NCBI GenBank assembly: GCA_902464195.1
Contig: CABQJB010000056.1
Location: 1 to 10,847, forward strand
Direction of reading: 5' to 3'
Length of the DNA: 10,847 bases
DNA from: an uncultured Megasphaera sp.
GTDB lineage: Bacteria > Bacillota > Negativicutes > Veillonellales > Megasphaeraceae
Shown: positions 1 to 6,812 of the stretch, piece by piece
How the letters are laid out: each line of letters starts with the position of its first letter
How positions within the stretch are numbered: position 1 is the first letter of the stretch
Program-made: the position numbers and the translations under genes
Notes under the pieces: generated by a model
Database searches by the model: none
Told to the model about the DNA's origin: nothing
Seen by the model: only the letters and a program-made list of their open reading frames with translations

Positions 1-29
1 ATTATAGCATAGTGAAACGCTTCTGTCAA
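1..29 (-). promoter_or_regulatory. Perfect-consensus sigma-70 promoter pointing out of the window
   Basis: On the minus strand the -35 box is TTGACA (bases 29-24) and the -10 box is TATAAT (bases 6-1), with a 17-base spacer. The -10 is preceded by TGC, making an extended -10. The bases just upstream (about 30-62) are almost all A/T and resemble an UP element. Transcription would start about six bases beyond the left edge. It lies after the tyrS stop codon, so it serves the next gene to the left. Consensus in all three elements plus an A/T-rich upstream block is typical of rRNA or tRNA operons or very highly expressed genes; that reading is inference. Confidence 0.8.
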
Positions 30-62
30 TGTTTTATTTTAACAATTTTCTAAATTTTACAT

Positions 63-1319
63 TTACTGATGAACCCGGGCCAGGGTGTATTTCTTCTTCC
101 CTTTGCGGACGATGACGAACTTACCGTTGGAGTTCTTGTGGGGTTTGACGATTTCGTCAAGAGATGTGACTTTGACGCCGTTGATGGTGACCGCACCGTG
201 AGTGATGTCTTCACGGGCCTGGCGTTTCGATTTGTAAATCTGGGAATCGACGAGCCAGTTGACGACATCTTTATCTTCGTTGGAAACGTCGACAGTCGGC
301 ATTTTGCCAAAGGCCTGTTCCAATTCGCTTTCCGACAGGTCGGCGATGCTGCCGTGGTACAGGGCTTCTGTGATGTTCTGGGCTTCCTTCAAGGCTTCCG
401 GACTGTGGACGAAGGTCGTGACTTCTTCAGCCAGGCGGCGCTGGGCCAGGCGTTTTTCCGGTTCTTTTTCGACCGATTCGGCCAGGGCGTCGATTTCTTC
501 CTTGCTGAGGAAGGTGAAGTATTTCAAGTATTTGACGACATCCGCATCGTCCTGGTTGAGCCAGAACTGATAGAATTCAAAAGGCGATGTCTTTTCGGGA
601 TCCAGCCAGACAGCGCCGCCGGCGGTCTTACCGAACTTAGTGCCGTCCGATTTCAGCATAAGGGGAATGGTCAAGCCATAGGCTTTGGCATCGCTGCCGT
701 GCATCTTGCGGATCGTGTCGATACCGGCCGTGATGTTGCCCCACTGGTCGGCGCCGCCGATCTGCAGCTGGACGTCGTTATGGGAAAAGAGGTGTTCAAA
801 GTCGATGGACTGGAGGATCTGGTAGGAGAATTCCGTAAAGGAAATGCCCGCTTCCAGACGGCTGGCAACGACTTCCTTGCTGAGCATGATGTTGACGCTG
901 AACAATTTGCCGTAATCGCGGAGGAAATCGAGAAGGCTGATCTGGCTGAGCCAGTCATAGTTATTGACGAAGGTGATATTTTCCGAATCGCCGAAGAGAT
1001 GCATGAACTGGGCCTTCAATTTTTCGGCATTGGCCTTGATTTTATCGAGGGTCTGGAGCTGGCGTTCCGTCTTACGGCCGCTCGGGTCACCAATAGCGCC
1101 GGTACCGCCGCCGATGACGACATAGGGATGATGGCCGGCATTGGCAAAGCGTTTGAGCATCATGAACGGGATCAAGTGGCCGATATGCATGCTGTCGCCC
1201 GTCGGGTCGACGCCGCAGTAGAGGGAAATGCTCTTTTCTTCCGTCAGCTTACGCAACCCTTCTTCATCTGTCATTTGATTGACGGCACCGCGCCAAGACA
1301 ATTCATCAATGATATTCAT
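63..1319 (-). CDS. tyrS: Tyrosine--tRNA ligase (TyrRS, TyrS type)
   Basis: Cytoplasmic class I aminoacyl-tRNA synthetase that charges tRNA-Tyr with tyrosine using ATP. The 418-residue protein is full length for the family. Numbering matches the Bacillus stearothermophilus enzyme at the N-terminus: Tyr34, Asp38, Thr40, the HIGH signature at His45-His48, and Asp78 in GDPSGR. The tyrosine-binding Y-Q-D set falls at 166, 170 and 173. The KMSKS loop reads KFGKT at 228-232. The anticodon-binding helical region follows, and an S4-like RNA-binding domain occupies roughly 350-418. The ATG at 1317-1319 has AAGGAG eight bases upstream (complement of 1328-1333). A promoter at 1362-1390 gives a leader of only about 36 bases, so there is no room for the T-box often found before Firmicutes tyrS genes. 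No intrinsic terminator is visible after the stop codon; the next feature is another promoter in the same direction. Confidence 0.97.
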   Translation of the reverse strand: MNIIDELSWRGAVNQMTDEEGLRKLTEEKSISLYCGVDPTGDSMHIGHLIPFMMLKRFANAGHHPYVVIGGGTGAIGDPSGRKTERQLQTLDKIKANAEKLKAQFMHLFGDSENITFVNNYDWLSQISLLDFLRDYGKLFSVNIMLSKEVVASRLEAGISFTEFSYQILQSIDFEHLFSHNDVQLQIGGADQWGNITAGIDTIRKMHGSDAKAYGLTIPLMLKSDGTKFGKTAGGAVWLDPEKTSPFEFYQFWLNQDDADVVKYLKYFTFLSKEEIDALAESVEKEPEKRLAQRRLAEEVTTFVHSPEALKEAQNITEALYHGSIADLSESELEQAFGKMPTVDVSNEDKDVVNWLVDSQIYKSKRQAREDITHGAVTINGVKVTSLDEIVKPHKNSNGKFVIVRKGKKKYTLARVHQ

Positions 1320-1327
1320 CGAATTCG

Positions 1328-1390
1328 CTCCTTTTGTATAAAAAATGATAAGTTACTCTCCATTATAACGACATGAACGGGTTACGTCAA
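1328..1390 (-). promoter_or_regulatory. tyrS promoter and ribosome binding site
   Basis: Minus-strand -35 TTGACG (bases 1390-1385), 17-base spacer, -10 TATAAT (bases 1367-1362), then Shine-Dalgarno AAGGAG (1333-1328) eight bases before the ATG. The start site is predicted near 1355. The leader between them contains no T-box stem I, specifier loop or terminator hairpin. A GGGCGCC/GGCGCCC palindrome lies just upstream of the -35 box. Confidence 0.8.
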
Positions 1391-1394
1391 TGAT

Positions 1395-1540
1395 GGGCGC
1401 CGAAGGGCGCCCGCTGTTCGCAGACCGCAGGTCGCAGGTCGCAACGCATCGCCGATAGCGATGTCGTTCATCGTGGGCCGTTCGTCGTAGGTCGTGGGCG
1501 CCCTTTATAGGGCGTGCCGGTCGCAGGTCGCCGTTCGCAA
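1395..1540. repeat. Palindrome plus degenerate 7-bp tandem repeats (GCAGGYC family)
   Basis: A perfect 7-bp stem (GGGCGCC 1395-1401, loop GAAG, GGCGCCC 1406-1412) is followed by heptamers GCAGACC (1420-1426), GCAGGTC (1427-1433) and GCAGGTC (1434-1440). The array then degenerates. A hairpin CATCGC/GCGATG (1447-1452 and 1458-1463) follows, then related heptamers GTCGTAG and GTCGTGG (about 1484-1497), an imperfect GCGCCC/GGGCGT hairpin (1498-1515) and one more GTCGCAG copy near 1519-1526. Bases 1416-1438 are identical to 10784-10806 in the array at the right end of the window, in the same orientation. Confidence 0.75.
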
Positions 1541-1585
1541 AACCATGCCACATTAGCCCCTTTAGTATATGGCCAATTGGTCGCA

Positions 1586-1615
1586 GCGGGCCGCCCTAGC
1601 CGGGTCGGCCCCTAC
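1586..1615 (-). repeat. GTAGGGG palindromic intergenic repeat, copy 1
   Basis: On the minus strand it opens with GTAGGGGCCGACCC and closes with GGGCGGCCCGC. The GGGCC and GGCCC arms (1588-1592 and 1607-1611) can pair. Its GCGGGCCGCCC end and CCCCTAC end match the copies at 3001-3065. Confidence 0.7.
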
Positions 1616-1619
1616 GATA

Positions 1620-1639
1620 GCCCCGGTGGGGCGTTTTTT
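1620..1639 (+). terminator. Orphan intrinsic terminator on the plus strand
   Basis: Stem GCCCC (1620-1624), loop GGT, stem GGGGC (1628-1632), then G and six T residues (1634-1639). The form is right for a Rho-independent terminator on the plus strand, though the stem is only 5 bp. No plus-strand gene lies upstream in the window, and there is no T-tract for the minus direction. It either ends an unseen plus-strand transcript or is a remnant of a lost gene. Confidence 0.55.
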
Positions 1640-1665
1640 AAGTTTGTCGCCGCGCAGCGGCATCC

Positions 1666-1694
1666 GTAGGGGACGTCCTGGGAAGGCGGCCCGC
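1666..1694 (+). repeat. GTAGGGG palindromic intergenic repeat, copy 2 (inverted)
   Basis: Reads GTAGGGGACGTCC on the plus strand and ends GGCGGCCCGC. It is the reverse complement arrangement of the 1586-1615 copy, so the two form an inverted pair around the orphan terminator. The internal arms are less well preserved than in the other copies. Confidence 0.6.
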
Positions 1695-1772
1695 TACGCG
1701 CTGAGGGTAACCCGAAGCGTCGTTGTCACTTTGAGTCTGTCGCGGCGTCGCCGCCGCATCTGAATCCGAGGC

Positions 1773-1800
1773 GGCCTGCGGCCTGCTGCCGGCGAACTGC
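1773..1800 (-). repeat. Inverted remnant of the 7-bp GCAGGCC repeat
   Basis: On the minus strand two adjacent GCAGGCC units (1786-1780 and 1779-1773) follow a GCAGTTCGCC segment (about 1800-1791). Both sequence types recur in the array at 10781-10847. This copy is therefore the same family in the opposite orientation to the arrays at 1416 and 10781. Confidence 0.55.
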
Positions 1801-1823
1801 GGCTTTCCCCCAATATTCCCGGC

Positions 1824-1848
1824 GGGCTCGCCACGTGCGAGCCCCTAC
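1824..1848 (-). repeat. GTAGGGG palindromic intergenic repeat, copy 3, after nhaA
   Basis: Perfect 8-bp stem GGGCTCGC (1824-1831) with GCGAGCCC (1837-1844), loop CACGT, then the CTAC tail. On the minus strand it begins GTAGGGGC 20 bases after the nhaA stop codon. The transcript would carry it as a 3' hairpin, but no T-tract follows, so it is not a standard terminator. Confidence 0.75.
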
Positions 1849-1868
1849 TATCGATAATTACAGGAAAG

Positions 1869-2984
1869 CTATCGGCTTACGCGATTCACGATGAAGCCGC
1901 CGAGGATGGCTGCTGTAAGGGACGCGGCGATGATGGCGGTCTTAGCCGTCATCAGGACCGAGCTTCCGGGAAAGGCCAGGCCGGCGATGAACAGGGACAT
2001 GGTAAAGCCGATACCGGCCAGGAGGCCGACGCCCCAAAAGTGTTTCATCGTCAGTCCTGCTGGAAGAGGCGCTTTTTTCAGGGCCGTCAACAGCCAGACG
2101 GCCAGGCCGATGCCGATGGGCTTGCCCAGGACCAGACCAGCTAATACGCCCAGTCCCGGTGCCGACGCCAAGCCGGCCAGGCCGCTCAGGTCGAGGCGGA
2201 TGCCGGCATTGGCCAGGGCAAAGACGGGCATGATGACGAAAGCCGATACAGGCGTCAAGGCGTGCTCTGCCCGCAGCAGCAGGCCTTCCCTTCCATCCTT
2301 TCCGGAAACTGCTGGCATGGCGAAGCCCGTGAGGACGCCGGCCATAGTAGGATGAATGCCGCCGTAGAAGAAAGCCAGCCAGATAAGAATGCCTCCAGCG
2401 GCATAAAACCAGGCCGATTGCCAATTCCGGCGACACGCAGCCAGCATCAGCAGCCAGACGATGAGGCCGCCAGTCAGGGCCGGAAGGTTGAGGGAACCGG
2501 CATAAAAGATGGCAATGACAACGATACCACCGAGATCATCGACGATGGCCAGGGCCGTCAAAAAGATGACGAGGCTGCGCGGTGCCTTGGGCGCTGCCAG
2601 GGACAGGACGCCCAGGGAAAAAGCGATATCCGTCGCCATGGGGATGCCCCAGCCGCCAGCCGTCGGCAGGCCGGCATTGCAAAAGCCATAAATCGCAGCC
2701 GGTACGAGCATGCCGCCTAAGGCCGCAGCCATGGGCAGTATTGCCGCCGACCGGGACTTCAGTTCTCCATAGAGGAATTCCCGCTTCACTTCGGCACCGA
2801 CGACGAAGAAGAACAGGGCCATGACGGCGTCGTTGACCCAGTGCAGCAGGGACATGTGCGTCCCTGCCGGCAGTGGAGCCTGGAGCCAGCGTTCATAAAC
2901 GGGACCGAAGGGAGAATTAGAGATGGCCATGGCAAGTATCGCACAGGCAATGAGTAACAGTCCGCTTAACGATTCTCGTTTCAT
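1869..2984 (-). CDS. nhaA: Na+/H+ antiporter NhaA
   Basis: Inner-membrane antiporter that exports Na+ in exchange for H+, serving sodium and pH homeostasis. The 371-residue protein is slightly shorter than the Escherichia coli protein but covers the whole family. Visible landmarks are the VGAEVKRE segment (62-69) matching the pH-sensor region, TDIAFSLGV with Thr118-Asp119 (E. coli Thr132-Asp133), VDDLGG with Asp149-Asp150 (E. coli Asp163-Asp164, the ion-binding pair), GGIHPTMAG with His211 (E. coli His225), and LGKPIG with Lys288 (E. coli Lys300). The rest is a run of hydrophobic segments consistent with 11-12 transmembrane helices. The ATG has a strong AAGGAGG only four bases upstream (complement of 2989-2995). 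The 80 bases to the fbp stop codon are filled by two palindromes with no promoter visible, so co-transcription from fbp is likely (inference). Confidence 0.96.
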   Translation of the reverse strand: MKRESLSGLLLIACAILAMAISNSPFGPVYERWLQAPLPAGTHMSLLHWVNDAVMALFFFVVGAEVKREFLYGELKSRSAAILPMAAALGGMLVPAAIYGFCNAGLPTAGGWGIPMATDIAFSLGVLSLAAPKAPRSLVIFLTALAIVDDLGGIVVIAIFYAGSLNLPALTGGLIVWLLMLAACRRNWQSAWFYAAGGILIWLAFFYGGIHPTMAGVLTGFAMPAVSGKDGREGLLLRAEHALTPVSAFVIMPVFALANAGIRLDLSGLAGLASAPGLGVLAGLVLGKPIGIGLAVWLLTALKKAPLPAGLTMKHFWGVGLLAGIGFTMSLFIAGLAFPGSSVLMTAKTAIIAASLTAAILGGFIVNRVSR

Positions 2985-3000
2985 AGTTCCTCCTTAACTA

Positions 3001-3065
3001 GGCGGGCCGCCCTTTGGGACCGGCCCCTACGGGTTTGGCGGGCCGCCCTTTGGGACGGCCCCTAC
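3001..3065 (-). repeat. Tandem pair of GTAGGGG palindromic repeats between fbp and nhaA
   Basis: Two copies, 3001-3030 and 3037-3065, are identical except for one extra C in the first and are separated by GGGTTT. Each has GGGCCG/CGGCCC arms with a CCC-TTT-GGG inner stem. On the minus strand each starts GTAGGGGCCG. The first base of the 3037-3065 copy on that strand is the last base of the fbp stop codon. The pair fills nearly the whole fbp-nhaA gap and would fold as two adjacent hairpins in a joint mRNA. Confidence 0.85.
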
Positions 3066-4978
3066 TACGGGTTCGGGCGGCGTTCGAGGATGACGCCTTG
3101 GCGATAGGCTTCCAGGAGGGCCTTCAGGTCGTGGATCATCTGGAGGAGTTTCTTGCCATTGTCCGTATCGCCGATCATGACGCGCTTCGGTTCCAGTTCG
3201 ACCTGTGTCGATTCGGAGTCGATGTCGACGTTGTTCATCAGCGCCTGGTAGACATCTTCAAAGGGATAGTGAGATTTGATGCGGATGCCATGAGAGTTGA
3301 AGATGAGCGTATAGCCGGCAATGCCCGTAGAGCCCTGATAGGCTTTGCAGAAGCCGCCGTCGATGCAGATTTCCTTGCCTTCTGCCCGGATAGGGCTTTC
3401 GCCCTTCTTGACCTTGACCGGCGTATGACCATTGATGATATGGCCCTGAGGCGAGTCGATGCCGAATTCATGGAGAATCTTGATGCATTCTTCCTTATCG
3501 CGGTTCAGGCGGTAGTAGGCATTCTGCGGTTCTTTCCACGTATCTTCGTCGATGATATAGCTCCGTTCAAAGGTCTTGACGACACGGCCGGATACAGGCG
3601 AATCGGATCCGCACCAGAGATACCACATATAGTCCAGGCTGTCCGTATCGCGCTGGTCATAAGCCCGGCGGATGAGGTGTTCGGCCTTATCCATAAAGGC
3701 TTTGCCCTTGTACGGCTTGCCTTCGAGATAGATTTCCTTGAAACTGCCGTCTTCGTTGAGGGGCAGGCCGCCGTGGAACAAGAGATTATTATTCATGCAG
3801 CGGTATAACGAACCATGACTGTAGAGGAAGCGGATATGGCGCTGCAGGCGTTCGCTTTCTGTGAATTCGGCCTGGATGTCGTTCATGAGCTGGTGTTCTT
3901 CCGGCGACAGCGTATACGGGTCCTGAGGATTGACAGTCGGGAAATCCTTCGTCTTCAGTTCATACGTCTTACCGTTGAGGGTGATGACGCCCTTTTCCCA
4001 ATCGATCTTGTGAAACAGCAGGCGGTCGTCCATGTTGTAGTCGGGATGGCGGTAAATCGTCTGGCCTTCCAGCTTGGCCACGATGACGTTGATGGCCTTG
4101 ACCATGGGCTCGATGCCGTCGTCCTCTTTATACGTCTGCAAGGCAAAGAGGGCAAAGGGCCGAAGGCTGATGCCATAACCGCTTTCTAATATTTCCATAT
4201 TATGGTAACGGATGTTATTGCGCAGGACATTGGCGATGCAGGCGGCATTGCCGGCAGCAGCGCCCATCCAGAGGACGTCGTGGTTGCCCCACTGGATGTC
4301 CAGGGAATGGTGCTGCATGAGGGTATCCATGATCTTGTCGGCATGGGCACCGCGGTCGTAGATATCGCCGATGATGTGCAGGTGGTCGACGGCCAGCCGT
4401 TTAATGAGATTAGCCAAAGCATAAATGAATTGACGCGTACTCCCCGTTTCCAAGATGGTGTCGAGGATCTTCATGTGGTAGACCAGCTGGTTCTGGTCTT
4501 CATCGGGTTGGGCATGCAAGAGTTCATCGATGACGAAGCGGAAGACTTCCGGCATGGCTTTACGGACTTTCGACCGCGTATATTTCGACGACAAGAGCTT
4601 GGCCAGGTCGATCATCCGTTCCAGCGTCGTCCGGGCCCAGTCATCGGTGACCTTGCCTTCGCGGTAGAGCATATTCAGTTTTTCCTTGGGATAATAAATA
4701 AGGGTCAGCAAGTCATCCTGTTCGGCCTTGCTCATCTTGTCAGAAAAAATCATTTCCACTTTTTCGCGGATGACGCCGGAGCAGTTGTTGAGGATGTGAT
4801 AGAAGGCTTCGTATTCGCCGTGAAGGTCACTCATGAAGTGTTCCGTCCCTTTCGGCAAGTTGACGATGGCCTGGAGATTGATGATTTCCGTGAATGTCGC
4901 CGCCTGCGTGGGGTACTCCTTGGACAGGAGCTCCAAATAGCGCAAATATTCCGGGGAATAGGTATCGTACGTTTCCAT
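3065..4978 (-). CDS. fbp: Fructose-1,6-bisphosphatase, class III (Firmicutes type)
   Basis: Cytoplasmic gluconeogenic enzyme that hydrolyses fructose 1,6-bisphosphate to fructose 6-phosphate and phosphate. It belongs to the metal-dependent calcineurin-like phosphatases, the class III Fbp of Bacillus subtilis. Length is 637 residues, within the usual 640-670 range. Metal-binding motifs appear in order: SDLHGE with Asp51 and His53, GDIYDRG at 204-210, GNHD at 231-234, and NGHTPVK with His518. The ATG at 4976-4978 is preceded by GAGAGG on the minus strand. The stop codon overlaps a palindromic repeat by one base. nhaA follows 80 bases downstream on the same strand, so a two-gene unit is plausible. 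The promoter lies in the AT-rich divergent region shared with gdhA; its position is uncertain. Upstream sequence gives no sign of the regulator. Confidence 0.97.
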   Translation of the reverse strand: METYDTYSPEYLRYLELLSKEYPTQAATFTEIINLQAIVNLPKGTEHFMSDLHGEYEAFYHILNNCSGVIREKVEMIFSDKMSKAEQDDLLTLIYYPKEKLNMLYREGKVTDDWARTTLERMIDLAKLLSSKYTRSKVRKAMPEVFRFVIDELLHAQPDEDQNQLVYHMKILDTILETGSTRQFIYALANLIKRLAVDHLHIIGDIYDRGAHADKIMDTLMQHHSLDIQWGNHDVLWMGAAAGNAACIANVLRNNIRYHNMEILESGYGISLRPFALFALQTYKEDDGIEPMVKAINVIVAKLEGQTIYRHPDYNMDDRLLFHKIDWEKGVITLNGKTYELKTKDFPTVNPQDPYTLSPEEHQLMNDIQAEFTESERLQRHIRFLYSHGSLYRCMNNNLLFHGGLPLNEDGSFKEIYLEGKPYKGKAFMDKAEHLIRRAYDQRDTDSLDYMWYLWCGSDSPVSGRVVKTFERSYIIDEDTWKEPQNAYYRLNRDKEECIKILHEFGIDSPQGHIINGHTPVKVKKGESPIRAEGKEICIDGGFCKAYQGSTGIAGYTLIFNSHGIRIKSHYPFEDVYQALMNNVDIDSESTQVELEPKRVMIGDTDNGKKLLQMIHDLKALLEAYRQGVILERRPNP

Positions 4979-5181
4979 GTTGCGTACCTCTCTTTCTTAT
5001 ATAGTATATGTTGTATGGCCTATTTACTTTCTATTGTATATCATCATTGTCAGGGTGACTAGGTTCTTTTTCTGATTTTTGTCACCGTCCTCTCCATTTG
5101 TTCAACTGGTGTACACAATTATTTCTCCAGCAAAAGAAAAAGCGCCGTCTTCCCCTTTCTTCCTCAATAAGTATAGTTCTA

Positions 5182-5211
5182 TTTATACCATGATTTTGAT
5201 TCATATTGCAA
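5182..5211 (-). promoter_or_regulatory. Candidate fbp promoter
   Basis: On the minus strand TTGCAA (5211-5206), an 18-base spacer ending in TGG, and TATAAA (5187-5182) make an extended -10 promoter. It would give fbp a leader of about 200 bases that includes the GGTGAC/GTCACC inverted pair. Weaker TA-rich sites nearer the gene (about 5000-5035) are alternatives. Confidence 0.35.
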
Positions 5212-5347
5212 TTATTTTTAACGAATACTTCCTTTTAACTTACTATAACGTTTATCCTCTGCCATAAAAATCCTTGAAATTTGATGTCCCTTTTCACATA
5301 GTGGCAATACGGCTCCAGCATGGAAAAATCTTTTCCTCATTGTGGTA

Positions 5348-5425
5348 TTTTCAAGGCCGGAAAAACATGCTATTATGTAATTGTAGAAATCAGTTTTAGG
5401 TATAATTAATTTCAAATGAGGTGAT
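5348..5425 (+). promoter_or_regulatory. gdhA promoter region and ribosome binding site
   Basis: The best promoter is TTTTCA (5348-5353), 17-base spacer, TATTAT (5371-5376), with TGC before the -10. A second perfect -10, TATAAT (5401-5406), lies closer but its best -35 (TTGTAG, 5381-5386) is only 14 bases away. The Shine-Dalgarno GAGGTGAT (5418-5425) is strong and five bases from the ATG. Confidence 0.6.
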
Positions 5426-5430
5426 TACAT

Positions 5431-6780
5431 ATGAATAAGTATTTGGAATCTGTCATTGAAAATGTACGCACGAAACACGCAAACGAACCGGAATTCGTCC
5501 AGACCGTCGAAGAAGTCTTCAGCTCCCTGGACCCCGTCGTTGAACGCCACCCGGAATATGAAAAGTTCGACCTCCTCAATCGTCTCGTCGAACCGGAACG
5601 GCAATTCACATTCCGCGTCGTCTGGCAGGATGATGCAGGCAAATACCACACCAACACGGGCTACCGCTTCCAGTTCAACGGTGCTATCGGTCCCTACAAA
5701 GGCGGCCTCCGTTTCCAGAAGAACGTATACTCAGGTATCATCAAATTCCTGGGCTTTGAACAGATTTTCAAGAACGCACTGACCGGCCTGCCTATTGGCG
5801 GCGCTAAAGGCGGGGCTGACTTCGACCCGACGGGCAAGTCCGACGCTGAAATCATGCGTTTCTGCCAGAGCTACATGCAGGCCCTCTATCGCTACATCGG
5901 TCCTGATGTCGACGTACCGGCCGGGGACATGGGCGTCGGCGGCCGTGAAATCGGCTACCTCTTCGGCGAATACCGCCGCCTGAAAGGCTGCTTCGAAAAC
6001 GGCGTCCTCACGGGCAAAGGCTTCAGCTTTGGCGGTTCCCGCATCCGTCCGGAAGCTACGGGCTATGGCGCCGTATACTTCCTGGAAAACGTCCTCAAAG
6101 ACGACGGCCAGGACATCAAAGGCAAGACCATCGCCGCTGCCGGCTTCGGCAACGTAACCTGGGGCATCTGCAAGAAAGCTACGGAACTGGGTGCTAAAGT
6201 TGTTACCCTGTCCGGTCCGGACGGCTACATCTATGACCCGGACGGCGTCGCTACGCAGGAAAAGATCGACTACATCGTCGAAATGCGCAACAGCGGCCGC
6301 AACCGCGTCCAGGACTATGCCGACAAATTCGGCGTCGAATTCTTCCCGGGTGAAAAACCGTGGGGCCGCAAAGTCGACATCATCATGCCGTCGGCTATGC
6401 AGAACGACGTCCATATGGAACAGGCCAAACAGATTGCCGCCAATAAGGTCCGCTACTACATCGAAGTCGCCAATATGCCGACGACCAACGATGCCCTGAA
6501 ATTCTTACTCGACCAGAAAGACATCATCGTCGCTCCGTCGAAAGCCGTCAACGCCGGCGGTGTCGCTACATCGGCCCTGGAAATGAGCCAGAACAGCGAA
6601 CGCCTGGTATGGACTGCCAAAGAAGTCGATGACCGTCTCCACGAAATCATGAACACCATTTACCAGAACTGCAAAGACGCAGCTGCCCGCAACGGCCTGG
6701 GCTACAACCTCGTAGCCGGTGCCAACATCGCCGGGTTCGAACGCGTCGCCGACGCTATGCTGGCACAAGGTGTCTTCTAA
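5431..6780 (+). CDS. gdhA: Glutamate dehydrogenase, hexameric, likely NAD-preferring
   Basis: Cytoplasmic enzyme interconverting glutamate with 2-oxoglutarate and ammonium. The 449-residue protein is full length for the small hexameric class. Substrate-domain residues are Lys90 (PYKGGLRF), Lys114, the catalytic Lys126 (GGAKGGADFDP) and Asp166 (VPAGDMG). The Rossmann domain starts at GFGNV (238-242). Phe239, Pro263 and Asp264 occupy the places of Phe238, Pro262 and Asp263 in Clostridium symbiosum GDH, which favour NAD over NADP in that enzyme. Much of the C-terminal half resembles that protein closely as I recall it. NAD use would suggest a catabolic, glutamate-fermenting role, but the cofactor is inferred. 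The gene stands alone with its own promoter and a strong bidirectional terminator. It converges with the amidohydrolase operon. Codons end mostly in C or G, as in the neighbouring genes. Confidence 0.96.
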   Translation: MNKYLESVIENVRTKHANEPEFVQTVEEVFSSLDPVVERHPEYEKFDLLNRLVEPERQFTFRVVWQDDAGKYHTNTGYRFQFNGAIGPYKGGLRFQKNVYSGIIKFLGFEQIFKNALTGLPIGGAKGGADFDPTGKSDAEIMRFCQSYMQALYRYIGPDVDVPAGDMGVGGREIGYLFGEYRRLKGCFENGVLTGKGFSFGGSRIRPEATGYGAVYFLENVLKDDGQDIKGKTIAAAGFGNVTWGICKKATELGAKVVTLSGPDGYIYDPDGVATQEKIDYIVEMRNSGRNRVQDYADKFGVEFFPGEKPWGRKVDIIMPSAMQNDVHMEQAKQIAANKVRYYIEVANMPTTNDALKFLLDQKDIIVAPSKAVNAGGVATSALEMSQNSERLVWTAKEVDDRLHEIMNTIYQNCKDAAARNGLGYNLVAGANIAGFERVADAMLAQGVF

Positions 6781-6812
6781 GCTATACCTGAAACTGAATA
6801 TATAGAGCGTGA

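Larger units (their letters stand above)
1320..1868. other. Gene-free repeat mosaic between nhaA and tyrS
   Basis: This 549-base stretch has no credible gene. The short open frames in it lack a Shine-Dalgarno site, and their sequence is made of repeats. Its contents, listed separately, are the tyrS promoter, a palindrome plus 7-bp repeat array (1395-1540), a GTAGGGG palindrome (1586-1615), an orphan plus-strand terminator (1620-1639), an inverted palindrome copy (1666-1694), an inverted heptamer remnant (1773-1800) and another palindrome (1824-1848). Bases 1695-1772 are GC-rich with a GC-rich imperfect hairpin near 1739-1757 and no other recognisable content. Confidence 0.7.
4979..5430. other. 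AT-rich divergent regulatory region between fbp and gdhA
   Basis: This 452-base stretch is much richer in A/T than its surroundings and holds no credible gene. It contains the fbp ribosome binding site and the candidate promoters listed separately. It also has an 8-bp palindrome GTGTACAC (5109-5116) and an inverted pair GGTGAC (5054-5059) / GTCACC (5081-5086) that could be an operator or a leader hairpin for fbp. No riboswitch or T-box that I recognise is present. Confidence 0.5.

Noticed and set aside
69..1376. 435-codon open frame on the plus strand opposite tyrS
   Set aside because: It is antisense to a fully motif-matched tyrS, resembles no family I know, and has no ribosome binding site. 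The C-ending codon bias of tyrS keeps this opposite frame free of stops.
1353..1763. Small open frames in the nhaA-tyrS gap (1353-1553 minus, 1569-1763 plus)
   Set aside because: They are composed of repeat and palindrome sequence, lack ribosome binding sites, and their residues are biased to Arg, Ala and Gly as expected from translated GC-rich repeats.
4202..5062. 286-codon plus-strand frame opposite fbp, and similar frames at 3014-3808 and 3815-4189
   Set aside because: All lie antisense to fbp, whose motifs are complete, and their translations look like reverse-strand shadows with no domain of their own.
5079..5415. Short frames in the fbp-gdhA gap (5079-5267 plus, 5218-5415 minus)
   Set aside because: Low-complexity or promoter-overlapping translations without supporting start signals. 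The minus frame runs through the gdhA promoter.
5731..6414. 227-codon minus-strand frame opposite gdhA
   Set aside because: Antisense to a clear glutamate dehydrogenase, with no start signal and no recognisable domain.
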